Source: Ochromonas danica (Eukaryota; Sar; Chrysophyceae; Chromulinales; Chromulinaceae). From it: 64,000 nt of DNA. A program made the position numbers and the translations under genes. A model generated the notes under the pieces. The model was not told where the DNA came from and did no database searches. It saw only the letters and a list, made by a program, of their open reading frames with translations. Shown piece after piece: positions 22,232 through 38,100 of the stretch. The first letter of the stretch is position 1; every line of letters begins with the position of its first letter. The DNA lies in NCBI GenBank assembly GCA_015146655.1, contig VKHL01000074.1:1-64000 (forward strand), given 5' to 3'.

Positions 22232-23530
22232 CTAGACGCTATCCAGCCAAGCATCGCCATTTCCCGGTTCTTCCTCCTCTTTTGGTCCCTCCTCTTCTTG
22301 TCTAGCCTCTTGTTGTTCCTCCTCCTCTTCTTCTTCTTGTCTCGCCTCTTCTTTTTGTTCCTCCTCTTCTTGTTCATCCTTCTCCTCTTGTTCATTCTTC
22401 TCTTCTTGCTGTTGCTCCTCCTCTACCTTCGACTCTTCGGCCTGATCGATTTCCATTGACTCGATGGAGGCATCCGCTACATGCTCTTCTCCTGTTGGAA
22501 TTGCAGCGTTATTCACGTAATTATCATCATTGCTTGTATCATTGGTCACAGTATCTATTGTTGTTGGTTGTTGTCTCTCTTCTTCCTCCTCCTCCTTATC
22601 CTTTTCCGGGGTCACTAGGCAACAATCGCTCCATATATCCAACATATCATCTTCTGTACCCCATCCTCCTATACTGCCTGTGCCAACTTTCCTGATGGCA
22701 GAGACCCCAGAGACGTCTTGAAAGAGATAGCTATGCTCTGGAAGCGCCTGGCCAGTCTTCCCTTCCAGCTGAAGCCATCGGTAGGCTTCTCTGTACAAAC
22801 AGAGAGGGAGGGGGGGGGGGGGGAGAACGTGGTGTGAGAGAAAGGTTGTGAATGAGTCAGGTGTGGATTTTCTCACTTGATGTGATGGACTTGTAGGCGA
22901 TCGAATTGTCTCTCTTCTTTGCGAATATCACTTGCTAGAGAGAGGTAGAGACCATGTCATGGTGTGTATATAAGTGTGTGGGTTGGTGAGGGAGTTGCTT
23001 ACCAGTATCAGTGAGCTCTCCAATAAATTGTTTGGCTAGACCTGACACTACAATAACCATTTCCTCACTAATGTTGATTGTGCTGTTTTGAGAGGCAAAG
23101 AAATCCGTCATGACTTCTCGTACTTTCTGTCGTGAAAGATGTGATCGAGTGAAGAATTCAAATCTTGTTAACTCTTCCTCAGTCATCGAGTCAAGCACAG
23201 ACCTGATGGGAGCAAGCAGAGAGATGATGACATGATGAGAAAGACATGCAGAGAGACTGAGACTCACTTGATGTATCGAGCACGCTTCCGCATCGAATCA
23301 TCACTACGATCATCTATAGACTCTCTTTTTCTTGTTTCTGATTCAATGCTCTCTGTAGTGGACATTTTGATCTCATTGTTATATGTCAAGGCGGGCTCTT
23401 GTCCAGTAGGGAGAAGCCAAACCCCACTTTTACTATTACCAAACTCATAAAAGTGAAGTTTAGGAAGAGGTAGTATTAAAGGATGAAAAGAGTGGTTATA
23501 TTTCACTTTACTCTGTAGAGAAAGTCGCAT
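22232..23530 (-). CDS. TAF11: TAF11, TFIID subunit (histone-fold)
   Basis: Four exons (23530-23268, 23202-23003, 22934-22877, 22790-22232) join in frame to 359 aa. TAF11 pairs with TAF13 in the general transcription factor TFIID. The histone fold starts in exon 2, with LTRFEFFTRSHLSRQKVREVM, and continues as INISEEMVIVVSGLAKQFIGELTDT. It carries on across exon 3 (ASDIRKEERQFDRLQVHHIK) and ends with EAYRWLQLEGKTG in exon 4, matching the family's HIREAYRRLK-type end. Splicing is convincing because the histone fold is complete only after joining all exons. The C-terminus is unusual: a long Glu/Gln-rich tail of about 150 residues absent from yeast and human TAF11. The first Met is uncertain; an internal Met at MSTTESIESE would remove a 55-residue leader. 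The last intron holds a run of 14 G at about 22811. Confidence 0.85.
22811..22824. repeat. Poly-G tract in TAF11 intron
   Basis: A run of about 14 G on the plus strand (poly-C in the transcript) lies in the third intron of TAF11, close to the acceptor side. The exact length may be affected by sequencing. Confidence 0.7.
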
Positions 23531-23625
23531 AGTTTTGAAGTGCCCAACTGTTTCAATCGTTGTCTTTCTATTGATAGAGTTGCGGAGTAGTTATTTAGTA
23601 GAGTTTCTACTAAATTATTTTCATC

Positions 23626-27130
<3,505 letters not shown>

Positions 27131-27337
27131 ACTAGATCAGTCTATAGACTATTCACAGCATCTATATATAGAGAGAGAGTTAATCTTAAAGAGAAGATAG
27201 TAAATCTATATACAACATCACTCCAAGCTGACTGACTAACTGAGAGCTAAAGACAAACTCTTAATTATATAGCAGCATGGAGAAGATGATGGAATGGAGA
27301 TGATGTCAAATAGAGTAGTATTCTTTATATCAAGATG

Positions 27338-29377
27338 TCAGTTCTCACGTGCTAAAAAAGAAGCACGAGTCATTAACTCTTCATGCAGATTTGCTAAGTC
27401 ATCCTCAGCATTGTCATCATCTGCTTCTGCTTTCTTTCCTACAACACTCAAATCTTCTTCATCAGGTAAACCATCTAATCCATTCTGTTCTTCATAGCTA
27501 TCAGTGGAAATGTTATTACGACCACCACGATATGCCATACGTCCAGCCATACGCTTTTGTTGAACATGTGAAGCAATTTCACGCATATATTGTCCTTCTT
27601 CAACTTCTTCTTCTGTTCCATCTGTTGTACTACCAAAGGTAGTTAAACCTTCAACTTGTTCGTCATCACCAATGTCCGTCTCAAGAATAGGACGATAAGC
27701 ACTAAGAATAGGGTTACGTAAGACTGCAGCCATTAGATCTTCACCATTAGCATTGACAGCAGGACCAGCATTCATCGCACGTTCGATGAAATGCTGGATG
27801 GTGACATATAACAGATTATGTCTACGTAAGATCTGTTCTAGTAGTACTTGAGATAGTTTCACTTCCATTACAGCACGAATAGGATCTGTAGTTTCTGAAT
27901 GAAAGATTGTTGGAGCAAAGACAATAGAAAGGTTATGTAAATCCATGGCATTTTCAGTACTTTGTGCAGCAACCTCTCGTAAGAATCTATAGAAACACAT
28001 AACAAAACACAACATAATGCACAAATGTCAAAAAAGGATTATGTACATATAAACATATATGAGGAGGATATGTAGTACGTACTGGATGATATACGTAAAA
28101 GTTGATAATCTTGCTAAAGAAAGTGTTGACAGTTTTAATGCGACATGTTCTTCCCAATTACGATCTAACGTACGCATATTTCCTTGTCTACGTGTTAGAT
28201 CAACAAGATCAGCAAAGAGAGAAGATGGTACAAGAGCTTCAGGTAAGTCTCGAATACTCATTTTCAATACTTGAGCAATAGTATGCACATTATTCAATGC
28301 TACCACTGATAACGGAATGTCTTCAATCGTGCCTATGGAAGAAGCACTACCTGCTGCCGAGGCGGAAGCTGTTGAAGAGCCAGAGTTTATACGATTACTT
28401 GTTGAATTACCACCACCACCACTAATATACCCACCACTTCCTGAACCTGATCCACCACCATTACTACCACCTTCTCCATTTAAATAGAGTCCATCAATAT
28501 CACCAATTAATACAAATTGTCCACTTTCTGATTGACAAATACGTGGAGAATCAAATCTTTTAGCAAATTGTAATCTCACTTTTGCTAATTGTAATTCTCC
28601 TTCATCACCTGGTATACGAAAAATACCCATTTCTTGTAATGCTTTCTTACCACGTAGATAATTTGTACAAATATCTAAACAACGTGTTGTACCCAAAATA
28701 GGATCAAACATCTTCTCTATAGGAGCTAATTTATGACCATATTTAATCCCACGTTCTTCATCTTCTTTACGTATGAATTTACATGGTAAGGGAACTAAAG
28801 TAGGTGGAAGATGTCGTTGAAAATCTAAAATTGTTTCAAATAGCATCAACTTTTGATAGAATTTCTGACTTAAGAAAATACGTGCAAATTCAAAAAACAT
28901 ACGTATTCCAACATTAGGATGAATAATATACATTTTTTGAATATTCTTCTTATAAGAACGTGGTAAGATAGAATAGAATCGATAGATTAATGGGTATTGT
29001 GAAAGTAGGTCATAGGTAGTATGTGCATAGACTACACTATAAGGTGTACCTACCATAGTATTAGCTTGACGTAAGAAATAGAGTAACATCTTACGAAATA
29101 CTGTCACTTGAGCATTATTATTGCTAGCATTTCCTGTAGATGATGAAGAAGAAGAGCTACTAGAGGAAGAGGTAGTAGTCAGATGTATAGCCATGGAAGG
29201 TATCATAATAATAAGTGGATGATTCTTCATATCACGTCCAAAGGATAAACAACCACATCTTTCAATAGCAGAAAGGTCTGTACGATGTGCTTCTTCCATA
29301 TAGGCTAGGAAGTCAGAAGGGTCATCCTCCACAGGTGCTGCCATGGGAGATGTTGGTAGAGGACCGTCACCTTTCAT
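27338..29377 (-). CDS. BCH/CRAL-TRIO plus RhoGAP protein (p50RhoGAP-like)
   Basis: Exons 29377-28083 and 27986-27338 join in phase 2 (CA|A, Gln) over a 96-bp intron to 647 aa. It should stimulate GTP hydrolysis on Rho-family GTPases. Residues about 20-200 fit a Sec14/BCH lipid- or prenyl-binding fold (SIERCGCLSFGRDMKNHPLIIMIP, then KMYIIHPNVGIRMFFEFARIFLSQKFYQKL). The RhoGAP domain follows, with the arginine finger in GIFRIPG (252-258, Arg 255) and the second conserved block AMDLHNLSIVFAPTIFHSE after the intron. A Gly/Ser/Asn-rich insert (about 300-350) lies between them. This order matches ARHGAP1/p50RhoGAP. The RhoGAP core is only continuous after splicing, which supports the join. The C-terminus is acidic. 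Confidence 0.85.
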
Positions 29378-31290
29378 TTTCTTTCTTTGATGGTAATAAT
29401 GTCGTTATTCAATGAGAAGAATGGTCAACTTCTTTATCTTCACACAGTCAGTCAGTCAGTCAGTGGTAGACAATGATGACAGCACAGAGACACAAACAAG
29501 AAAGCAAAAAGTTTGTTTTAAAACCAATGCTAAGAATAAGACAACAAAAGGCTGAAAAAAGCCCAACGAAGAAGAAACACTAACAAAAAAATATTAAAAA
29601 TAAATCAGAGCACAACCGAAGAGTAGAATTGATAAAAAATGAGCTGATGACAGACAAGAAAAATCCTGGAATTTAATATATTCAAGGAGAGTCTTCCTTT
29701 AGGTCAAGCAATAGTTAATCTTCTTAATATCTTAGATGAGAATCAGATCGATTCACTAATAGTAATAACAATAGAGGGTATTGTTTGGAGAGTAAGTAAT
29801 TAATGTTGTTTTTGCTATTGTTGGATCTTCTCGTTCTCAGCAGAGAGAGACTGACAACAGACAGCAGCAGAGCAGACACACACCTGGCTGGCTGGCCACA
29901 GACACAGAGTAGAGAGAATAGGAAAAGTCACAGCAAGCCATGAACGAAAGCTAAAAACGTTATTTATAACCCGTATTCCGCCAACCATCACCATGTGTGG
30001 TGTAACTGACAACGGTCAAAACCAAACAAAGAAAGGATGAAAATGGAAGTTATAAGTTGGATTCTGGGATTATAGCGGTTGTGCAACCGACAGTAACAAC
30101 CAAAACAAAAAAAAACAGTTCGAGAGTTCTTATCTTTAGAATGCTAAATTAAACCTTCTCCAATTCACTTTCAAGAGTGCTTTGTATGTCCAAAGTTAAT
30201 GTATTAATTGTGTAGATCACATTATACACACGGTTATATTCATCGACATCTATGATGAGGTCCACACCAGTGTCCTGAACCTTGTGTCGGTTTCTTGCAC
30301 CTTGGGGTATTGATTTCCCCCATTAACTTTTGGGATCGCATTGTAGCAAGCAATGGTTTATGATGAGATGTAGTAGTCTACACATGTGGCATGGTAATGG
30401 TTTGGTATAGTAAAACTATTGACCATTATAGATAATTTAGAACATACTTCGAAATCTACTTTCTCGACCACGTGCCGTTTGTTTAGTGCGGGACAAAGGA
30501 ACTGCCGAATGGCAAAGATGATTCGTTATTGACAATTAAAAGAGAGTTAACCGGCAGGGACGCCAAGCTCGTGTAGAGAATATAGAATTCTTAATTTATA
30601 TCGTATGAAACTAAGTTTAAGCAGCACCGTCGGCAACCGAAATCATCCATGAAGTCTACCGACGTTCAGTACTCCCCGTTAAACGAACAGAGAGACAAGT
30701 AGACGCAAAGCGGATGATGCAACTAAATATAGGCAACTACAACTACAATAGAGTAATATTGGCACCAATGACAGCGGACAGAAAGCAGAGCACTAAGTGC
30801 AACAGCACCATCTCAAGGGGTGAAGAAGCACATAGCTCGACAATATTTCACTGCAGGCACACAGAATTGCACAACAGGTATAATTTCATCACATGTAGAA
30901 TATTTAAGCATGATTCACCCAGTTAAACAAGCATAAAGGAGGAGGAACTAATGGATTCTAAATACACCAATCATTCACTAGTCTTCATCGAATACCCAAC
31001 ACACCCAATACAAGACTAAATTATCGATCATTTGCACATCTCACTCGGTTAGAAAATGCTCGAAGCAGGGGAGAGAGATGCTCATGAACAGTCGAATACA
31101 TCAAGATAGAAGTGCCTATGGACTAAGATGGAGAGACAGAAAAAGCAGAAGAATTACAACCAGAAAGAGAATAGAGGCACAAAGTGAAGATCAATTTTGA
31201 CTCTTCTACCTATAGTGAGACAGATAGAAAGAGATAGCTCGTTTTTTTGAAGAAGTCGTTCAACACAGAGAAAGGATACAGGTGATCTGA
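29378..31290. other. Long intergenic region (1.9 kb) without recognised gene
   Basis: No protein-coding gene is supported; short frames here lack codon character. A CAGT tetranucleotide run lies at 29446-29466 and an A-rich stretch near 29530-29600. Its length suggests promoters for the BCH-RhoGAP gene and possibly an unrecognised non-coding RNA, but no tRNA, snRNA or other known RNA was seen. Confidence 0.4.
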
Positions 31291-32411
31291 CTATAGATAG
31301 AAGTTCTGCCGATAGAAAGGGTTACCTATCAAAGTTGAATTAGAAGATAAAATGGGCAGACCTGCTGAAGGATGATGATAGTATGCACCCGAAACTGTTG
31401 GTGCATAGACAGGATGGCTCCACACAGGAGGAGAAGGAGGAGGAGGATAAGACATAGCAGGACGAGGACCGTCAATCATAGGATTCATTGCTCTGGGCAA
31501 CATTCCTGAAGCTACAGCAACTGGAGGGTAGTATGTTACGCAAGGAACAGGTACTGCGACCATCGCATTACCTCCATTGACCATAACAGGTGGGGCACAA
31601 GAAGATGTGATTGGTGGAGAGGTATTGACCATAGAAGCAGATGGCGTCAAAGCAGCCACAACCTGCCGTCTTAATTCCTCTGTTTGGTGACTTACTTCAC
31701 ACTTGTAGCCAACACCATCGATGACTCCATTGTTCACGTGACTTGCAGCTTGATAACTGGCTTCAATTCCATGAACATCATTGGAGAATTGAACAAATGC
31801 GTAACCTTTCTGATAACCAGTGACCGCATCTTGCTTGGATTGTTTGACGACCACATCACCAATGGATCCAAATTTTTCAAAGATGGCTCGCAGGACAGCT
31901 TCATTAATCACTTTGTCACCTTGGTAAGCCATAAAAGCAACAAAGACTGAAGGAGAGCGAGAATCGATAGAATCTGAAGTGCCACCGGCACTCCCATTAC
32001 TATTTCCACTAACGCTTCCATTAACACCTGCTATCCAATTCATGGTTTTGTTGCACTTGGAAGCAGCCCAACGAACTCTGTAGATCGAAATCATACACCA
32101 TCACCATCAGTTGACGATTAACAGCACTGTCAGTCACGTTCAACTTACTTTAATGTTCGACCTAAGAAAAGTGTGCCATTCATACTCTTCATGGCTTGTA
32201 CTGCTTCACTAGCACTTTCATATTCAACAAAGCCATAGAGTAGATGCTTTTTACTCTCATTGCTTCGTTTAATGCGAACATTAATAACATTCCCAAAGGC
32301 AGAGAAAGCAGATACAATATCTTTCTCGGTGCAAAATAAGGAAAGATCACCCAAGAATAGGCAAAAGGTGCTCGTGCTATTACTGCAGGAAACGGTTGAA
32401 TCACAGCTCAT
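31291..32411 (-). CDS. RNA-binding protein with two RRM domains
   Basis: Exons 32411-32149 and 32077-31291 join in phase 2 to 349 aa. RRM1 spans about residues 12-95: RNP2 LFLGDLSLF, RNP1 LLYGFVEYESA and the MNG-x-x-x-x-GRTLKVRWA end, which is completed only across the 71-bp intron. RRM2 follows: RNP2-like VFVAFMAYQGD, then FGSIGDVVVKQS and RNP1 KGYAFVQFS. The C-terminal third is Pro/Tyr/Ala/Met-rich and likely disordered. Such proteins act in mRNA processing or stability; sequence alone does not pick one. The frame is open 24 codons upstream (Met at 32483), but that leader is hydrophobic and looks like 5' UTR, so I start at MSCDSTVSCSN. Confidence 0.8.
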
Positions 32412-33257
32412 TGGAACTATTTTTTCTATTTTTTCTTTTGAGGAGATAAAAACAATCAATAATATTGATATAAAGGAGATCAAATCAAATTAATTCACTT
32501 TTCAAATGGAACAAAGAAAGAATACAGAGAATGTCAGTCTCTTCAGAGTGTAGAATAATATATGGTATGTTACAGCTGTTTATAACTTCTGTGTTTTGTC
32601 TTGGACAATCACTCTGTTAAAGAAGAAGTGATTAGTTAATTGCAACAGAATTAAAAAGGATTAAGACGGGATTGTTGTGATCGGGAAAAGGTTGACTTGG
32701 CAGTTAGGCAATACCCACCCCAATCATCTAGTGGTGGATTTCTCTCTCTATGTCATTCTCTCTACCCAAACGATCTTGGCCCGCACAGCCCAAGCAGCAG
32801 AAAGCAGCACCCCATTTATGACACACCGGGACAAACCAACAGCCACTACCAACTTCGTAGTGAAAACATCGTATTTTCGTTGTTTCAAGGCCATTTTTGA
32901 GAGTTTGTTCGTTGAGAGCAGCGCTTCAAGGTCAACCCGGTTTCCCCGGTTCAACGGCAAAACCTGGCCTCCAGATTTGGGTGTTCTCCAGATGGAATCC
33001 ATGCTGGAATCCGTGCTGGAATCCATGCCGGGTGTTGCTCTCTCTCCCTTGTCATGAAGAAGTGAGCATGAGAGAGAGCACGAACAGACAGAACAAGAGA
33101 AAAGATATCGATAACACATGTCTCCACCACATAATAAAAGAAGACCAAGAAGAAGAAGAAGAAGAATACTTAGATTCTTCTTCTGTTATCGTCTTTCTGT
33201 GTCGGATAGAAAAGTAATTCTTCAGATAATCCTACTGTTTCGCAGTCTGACGGTCAA
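32412..33257. promoter_or_regulatory. Divergent intergenic region with a 15-bp triplicated repeat
   Basis: This lies between two divergent gene starts. Near 32993-33030 a 15-bp unit (GGAATCCATGCTGGA type) repeats three times with one-base changes. Both strands have open frames here, but they look like chance frames. Confidence 0.4.
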
Positions 33258-34469
33258 ATGGAATGGGTAATGAATTGGGTGAAAACAGTTGGATATCTTA
33301 TCCTTCTATCCCTACTAGTGAACTACTTACCATTTATCATCTTAATCGTGGATTCTTTTCTCTTGCCAGTTTGTCATCTTGAAGTCTGGCAAGGATATCA
33401 AAACTTACGCCGACAGATTTTCCCTGAACAACTAGCAATCCCTCTCATTGATGTTCATATGAAGGCGATGAAAGGATGTACCAGCTTTGAAGAGCTTACT
33501 GGAGGACTTAGTCGACCTTTGGTTATTCGTCAAGCTTTGCCTTCTCTCCTTGGCAGTCAACCAGTCCACAGCAATCATTGGCTAGAACAACTTGGAAATA
33601 GAACAATAGACTGTATACATGCAAAGAGCAGATTATCACATCGATGTCAGATAGGAGATATCTTGACAAGACGAGATAGTGAACAACGGAGAGAGGCATG
33701 GTGGTTGTATAGTCGAGGCAATCAACAGCTCCTTGCTGATCATCCACACCTTCTGTCTCACCTACTTGCTAATGCTTCCTTATCTGTCTGGTCAGCATCT
33801 TTTGCCCATAATTCTGCCATATGTCCATCTCCAAAGCCTACTTTCTTTCATGAGCTTTCTATTGACATACAACCCACTCTTTCCTCTCTTCATGCATCTT
33901 CCAACGTGACTTTATATCGACAGATTAGTGGAAGTTCACATTGGATCCTTTGGTCACCACAAGAACTGTCCTATCTTGATCTCCATTTTTCGAGAGATGG
34001 AACGTCGTTAGTTTCCATCGATGAAGAAAATCTGTCAGCACCGCTGAGTTGGATCGGACAGACTCGACGGTACGATGTGGATTTGGAACCTGGAGATGTT
34101 TTGTTTTTGCCTGCAATGTGGGCCCAGATGATGCGTACATCCTTGACAACTTCAGTAGGGGGGTCATCTACTGCTTCTCTGGTGGTAATCTCTGTTGAGA
34201 AAGCATTCGATTTCCCCCATGTTTGGAGAGCTTCTCCCTTTTGCGCACTGCATTTGTTGGTCAAAAGAGCGTGGTTGAGCACTTTGTCTCTAGCTTGGCA
34301 TTCTGTAGCTCCTGACAATGGCATACACTCACACCACCCAAGCCATCTTGCTCAGGTCCTCCCAGATCGACCGTTGCAATCGAAGAAAGAAGTGGGAGAA
34401 GATTATGATGAAGAAAAGGAAGTTGAGGGAAGGAAAGAAGCAGAATCTGCGATTTGGTGGGAAAGATGA
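33258..34469 (+). CDS. Membrane-anchored cupin/JmjC-like protein, probably catalytically dead
   Basis: The single frame encodes 403 aa. It starts with a hydrophobic anchor (residues about 10-37), typical of a type II endomembrane protein. The fold pattern matches the cupin_8/JmjC-like family: SRPLVIRQALP near 85, then SLHASSNVTLYRQISGSSHWILWSPQE (about 210) and YDVDLEPGDVLFLPAMWAQMM (about 275). Family members are usually Fe(II)/2-oxoglutarate hydroxylases with an H-x-D and a distal His. Here H-x-D reads H-A-S, and the distal His position in the LPxxWxH segment is Gln. Two of three metal ligands are therefore missing. It may be a pseudoenzyme or a non-oxygenase relative. The C-terminus is acidic and basic low complexity. 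Confidence 0.6.
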   Translation: MEWVMNWVKTVGYLILLSLLVNYLPFIILIVDSFLLPVCHLEVWQGYQNLRRQIFPEQLAIPLIDVHMKAMKGCTSFEELTGGLSRPLVIRQALPSLLGSQPVHSNHWLEQLGNRTIDCIHAKSRLSHRCQIGDILTRRDSEQRREAWWLYSRGNQQLLADHPHLLSHLLANASLSVWSASFAHNSAICPSPKPTFFHELSIDIQPTLSSLHASSNVTLYRQISGSSHWILWSPQELSYLDLHFSRDGTSLVSIDEENLSAPLSWIGQTRRYDVDLEPGDVLFLPAMWAQMMRTSLTTSVGGSSTASLVVISVEKAFDFPHVWRASPFCALHLLVKRAWLSTLSLAWHSVAPDNGIHSHHPSHLAQVLPDRPLQSKKEVGEDYDEEKEVEGRKEAESAIWWER

Positions 34470-35116
34470 TGAGATGGTTGCGCCATCAGGTCCAGAACTC
34501 AGCTACTTTAGCTTTCAGTCTTTCTCAAAATTGGGAATTGACTCATGGCTTAAAGAGAAGGAAGGTCCGGGCAGGCATGAATACATGACGTTTGACTATT
34601 AGCCATTACAGCAATTTTGAGCTCACACTATTCTCAAGGCTGCCTAACATATATCGTTCAAAAAGCCTGAGATTCAAACTCTAAAGTAAAGTAACGTAAG
34701 GTAACGAAGTTTGCATCTCTTCAATTTCCACTCTCTTCACTTTGTCGTCGATGAGTAGGTAGAGCTGTTTGATTTATCACAACTGTTTACCACACTTTGA
34801 AATGTTTCATATGACTCTAACAGGGCTTGGCTGCTGTAGCACGTGTTCATGATAGATGATTATCATGTTGTTCAAAGCCGTACTGAAATGATATCATGCG
34901 ATAGCAATATGTCATATAGTAATGACAGGGTATAGAGTATAGGGTATAGGCCAACAAACACATAGAAGAAATAGACAGAATATAGGGCTCTCTCGGACAA
35001 ACAAGCACGTGAGACAGCAGTAAAATATGGGTTATTATAGTATGGTACGTATGTGCATCACAAGGTATTCCACAATACGACACTTCATTCACATGAAGAT
35101 TATCAAATGTACAAAA
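34470..35116. repeat. 3' flank of copy 2, duplicated beyond copy 3
   Basis: From about 34580 to 35116 this AT-rich 3' flank matches about 39817-40176. Shared strings include GCCATTACAGCAATT, GTGTTCATGATAGATGATTA and GGTATAGAGTATAGGGTATA. It marks one end of the tandem duplication that produced copies 2 and 3. The remainder holds no gene. Confidence 0.7.
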
Positions 35117-38100
35117 TTATTGAATAGTAGCATAATGGTGCTTATGTTGATCAACCACTGCATTTCGTCTTGTTGACCACCAGGCCAACACCTTCGAAAA
35201 TAAGTTGGCTACCAAATAGTCTTGGAAGACCTTCTGAACAGTCCAGGCTATCATGATGAACAAGATCATCAAACCTACGCGATACTTCAAAGGTATCGAT
35301 CGGTAATAGTTATAGCTAGGATGAGCTGGATGATAAGAATATTGCCCATTTGAGACATAGGACATGTAGTATAATATCATAACATTCTGAAGCAAATACA
35401 GAGGATAGGAGGCATAGCCTAAGAAATTCATAATATCGCTTTCAAGGAAAAGGCGAGAGAAGTTGTAGCGACTTCGCTCACGCTGATGGATACTAACAAA
35501 GACAAATGCCAGGAATACACATGGCAATACCAAGTGAATGTTGTATGGTAAGAAAGCCTTGGTTGACTTATGGCACAAACCTCCCTTACAAGAGATCAGC
35601 ATTCCTGCACCAACTGCAATAGCATCAGGGAGAAATCTCCAAGCCAAGGCCAAGCTTCCATTCAGAACACCCCGCCATGACAGTCCCTCGGATTCAGACG
35701 AGGAAGAATCTGAACCGCAACTTATCCCTCCATCGTCTGAGGAATCTGCTTGTACCACAGCATTAAATATAGTGGTGGTGCGAACGATAACTTCACGTGT
35801 TGGTGGAGCAAGGGGAACAACATATTCTTGAGGAAGACCAGGAAGAATCATCTGCTCTATCTTATCCTTTGCCCATTGCACATATTTGTCCACATATTCA
35901 GTGGGTGTGGGGAATTCTTCGTTTTTCCCTTTGGCTGCATAGTCAGTCTGAGCTATACGCCAGCCACAAGCCATCTCAGCTACATATAATATCCATGCTC
36001 CACCCAAGTAATAGAAAAAGTCACTTGCCATCCTACAACATCCAAACAAATTCACAACTATGAGCAAACAAACGAAATAACTTCAGAGAGAAGAAAAGGT
36101 CATGTCCTTACCGAAGATTGTGCTTCACATTGAACCAAAACAGCAGCACCGTCAAAACAACCAGAAAGAAGGAAAGTGGTCCAGACACCTCGGGGTGATA
36201 CAGATTGCGACTCCAATACAAAGAGATGTTGCCCAAATACTGACTCCAAGATTGCTTGCTATTGCGAAGAGGGACAACCTGAGTGAAGCCGTTACTGCGA
36301 GCACACACCTCGGATTCAGATGTCAACATGGTCATTCTCCTCAGACCCTCTGTCCAAAGGAAGCAGTAGGCACCATAGAATAGCATACAGTTGATCAAGT
36401 TAGTTGCATAGCGCAGAGAAGGACCAGAGTGCATACACTCTCCCCATAAATCCATGCCGATCACGTGCAGAAATGTGCAAAGAGCTGCGCTGCTGCTCTG
36501 AGGTAATCCAGGAGCATGGTGAGGAAGGTAATACTTATCCTGGTAGTACCAAGTAGGAGCATTGAGGATCAAAGTCAACCACAGAATGGGATACAAACCC
36601 ACTGCTCGCACCAACCAGAATTTGGCTAGTTGAAATGGTGATTGAGGAGTGACTTTCCACTCGTCCTCACTGCCATTCAAACCTGACTTCTTCTTGATCT
36701 CAGGAGGAGATCGCACTTGCGATGCCGTAGTGAAGCCAGACAAAATATAAAACAGGGTAGTATCCACTAATATAGCATCCGAGAGTTCCGCATTCAATCC
36801 ATGCCAATGGTCATACAGAACCATGAAGGCCAACACACCACGTATTCCTTCGATCAACCGCTTATTCGCCAAGAGACTCGCTCCAAAGTAATCGATCGTT
36901 GGAACATGTGCGAAGTGATCTTTACTAGCTTCGCCTCCTTCTCCACACTCCATCTGAGACTCCCAGCTCTCGTTCTCTGCTTCGTTCTCAGAAATCAAAT
37001 GAAGCTTCTCTCTCGCCGCTGGACTGCAGCGATCATACAGAAGCTTGCCCAGATCTCGAATCGTTCGACCTGGAACAAACAAGTCATCAAGCCTCATCGT
37101 CACTTCGCCATGGAGAGCATTGCTGAGCTGTCTCAACAACATCACTGACCCCAGGGAGTCCAAGCCAAATGCACCCAAGTTGTTGCTGGGACTTGGACGA
37201 TGACCACGCAATGCCTTGATCACTTCACAGATTACTGCAGACACAGGGCGAGTGCCATCGGATAGGGCCGGTGAAGACACTGTGTCTGCTGGCAATGCCT
37301 TCGTCACATCTGCTGCTGGACTCACTGCAGCTACTGCCTTCTGCAAGTCCTTCGGATCAGGAAGAGCTTTCTTGTCCAGCTTGCCATTCGGAGTTTTCGC
37401 GAAGTCCTTGATGATCACTGTGTACTTGGGAATCATGTAGTACGTCAGCTTGCTGCGAGCCTGCTCGTGAATGCTGTGGAGCAGCTCAGCAGACAAGCTG
37501 TACTCCACCACTCCTTGCTCATCACTGCTCTTGATCACTGGGGTATCCGCTGTTGGCAATATGTACAAGACCAGCTTGTTGGATCGAACCAGCGCCACAG
37601 CTTTCTCAATGTGATCATTCTCCATGTACACCTTCTCGATCTCTTCCAACTCGATTCGGAACCCATCGATCTTCACTTGGTCATCCAAGCGACGCACAAA
37701 GATGTAGTTTCCGTCGGATAACTGCTTCACCACATCGCCTGTGCGATAGACCAAGCCTTCTCCGAAAGGATTCGCGATGAAGCGCTCTTGAGTCAGGTTG
37801 GGGGCATGCAAATAACCTGCCGCCACACCAATCCCACCAATCCACAACTCTCCTTCTTCTCCTTGTGCAACCTCTTTCCAAGGCTGATTCTCTCCCACCA
37901 AGTAGAGTAAGGTGTCGGAGATCGCCTTGCCGATCGGCATCGCCTTGATTCCCATCTTGGCTGCATACGCTGCAAAGTCCTTCTCCACACGGAAGCTTGT
38001 CGACCAAATGGTGGTCTCAGTGGGACCATACACATTCAGAAAGCTTGCACATTTCTGAGCGATTGGCAACAAGCTGGGTCGAAAAGCTTCTCCACCCACC

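Noticed and set aside
30714-30926. Short open frame in the 29.4-31.3 kb gap
   Set aside because: Low-complexity composition, no motif and no splice partner.
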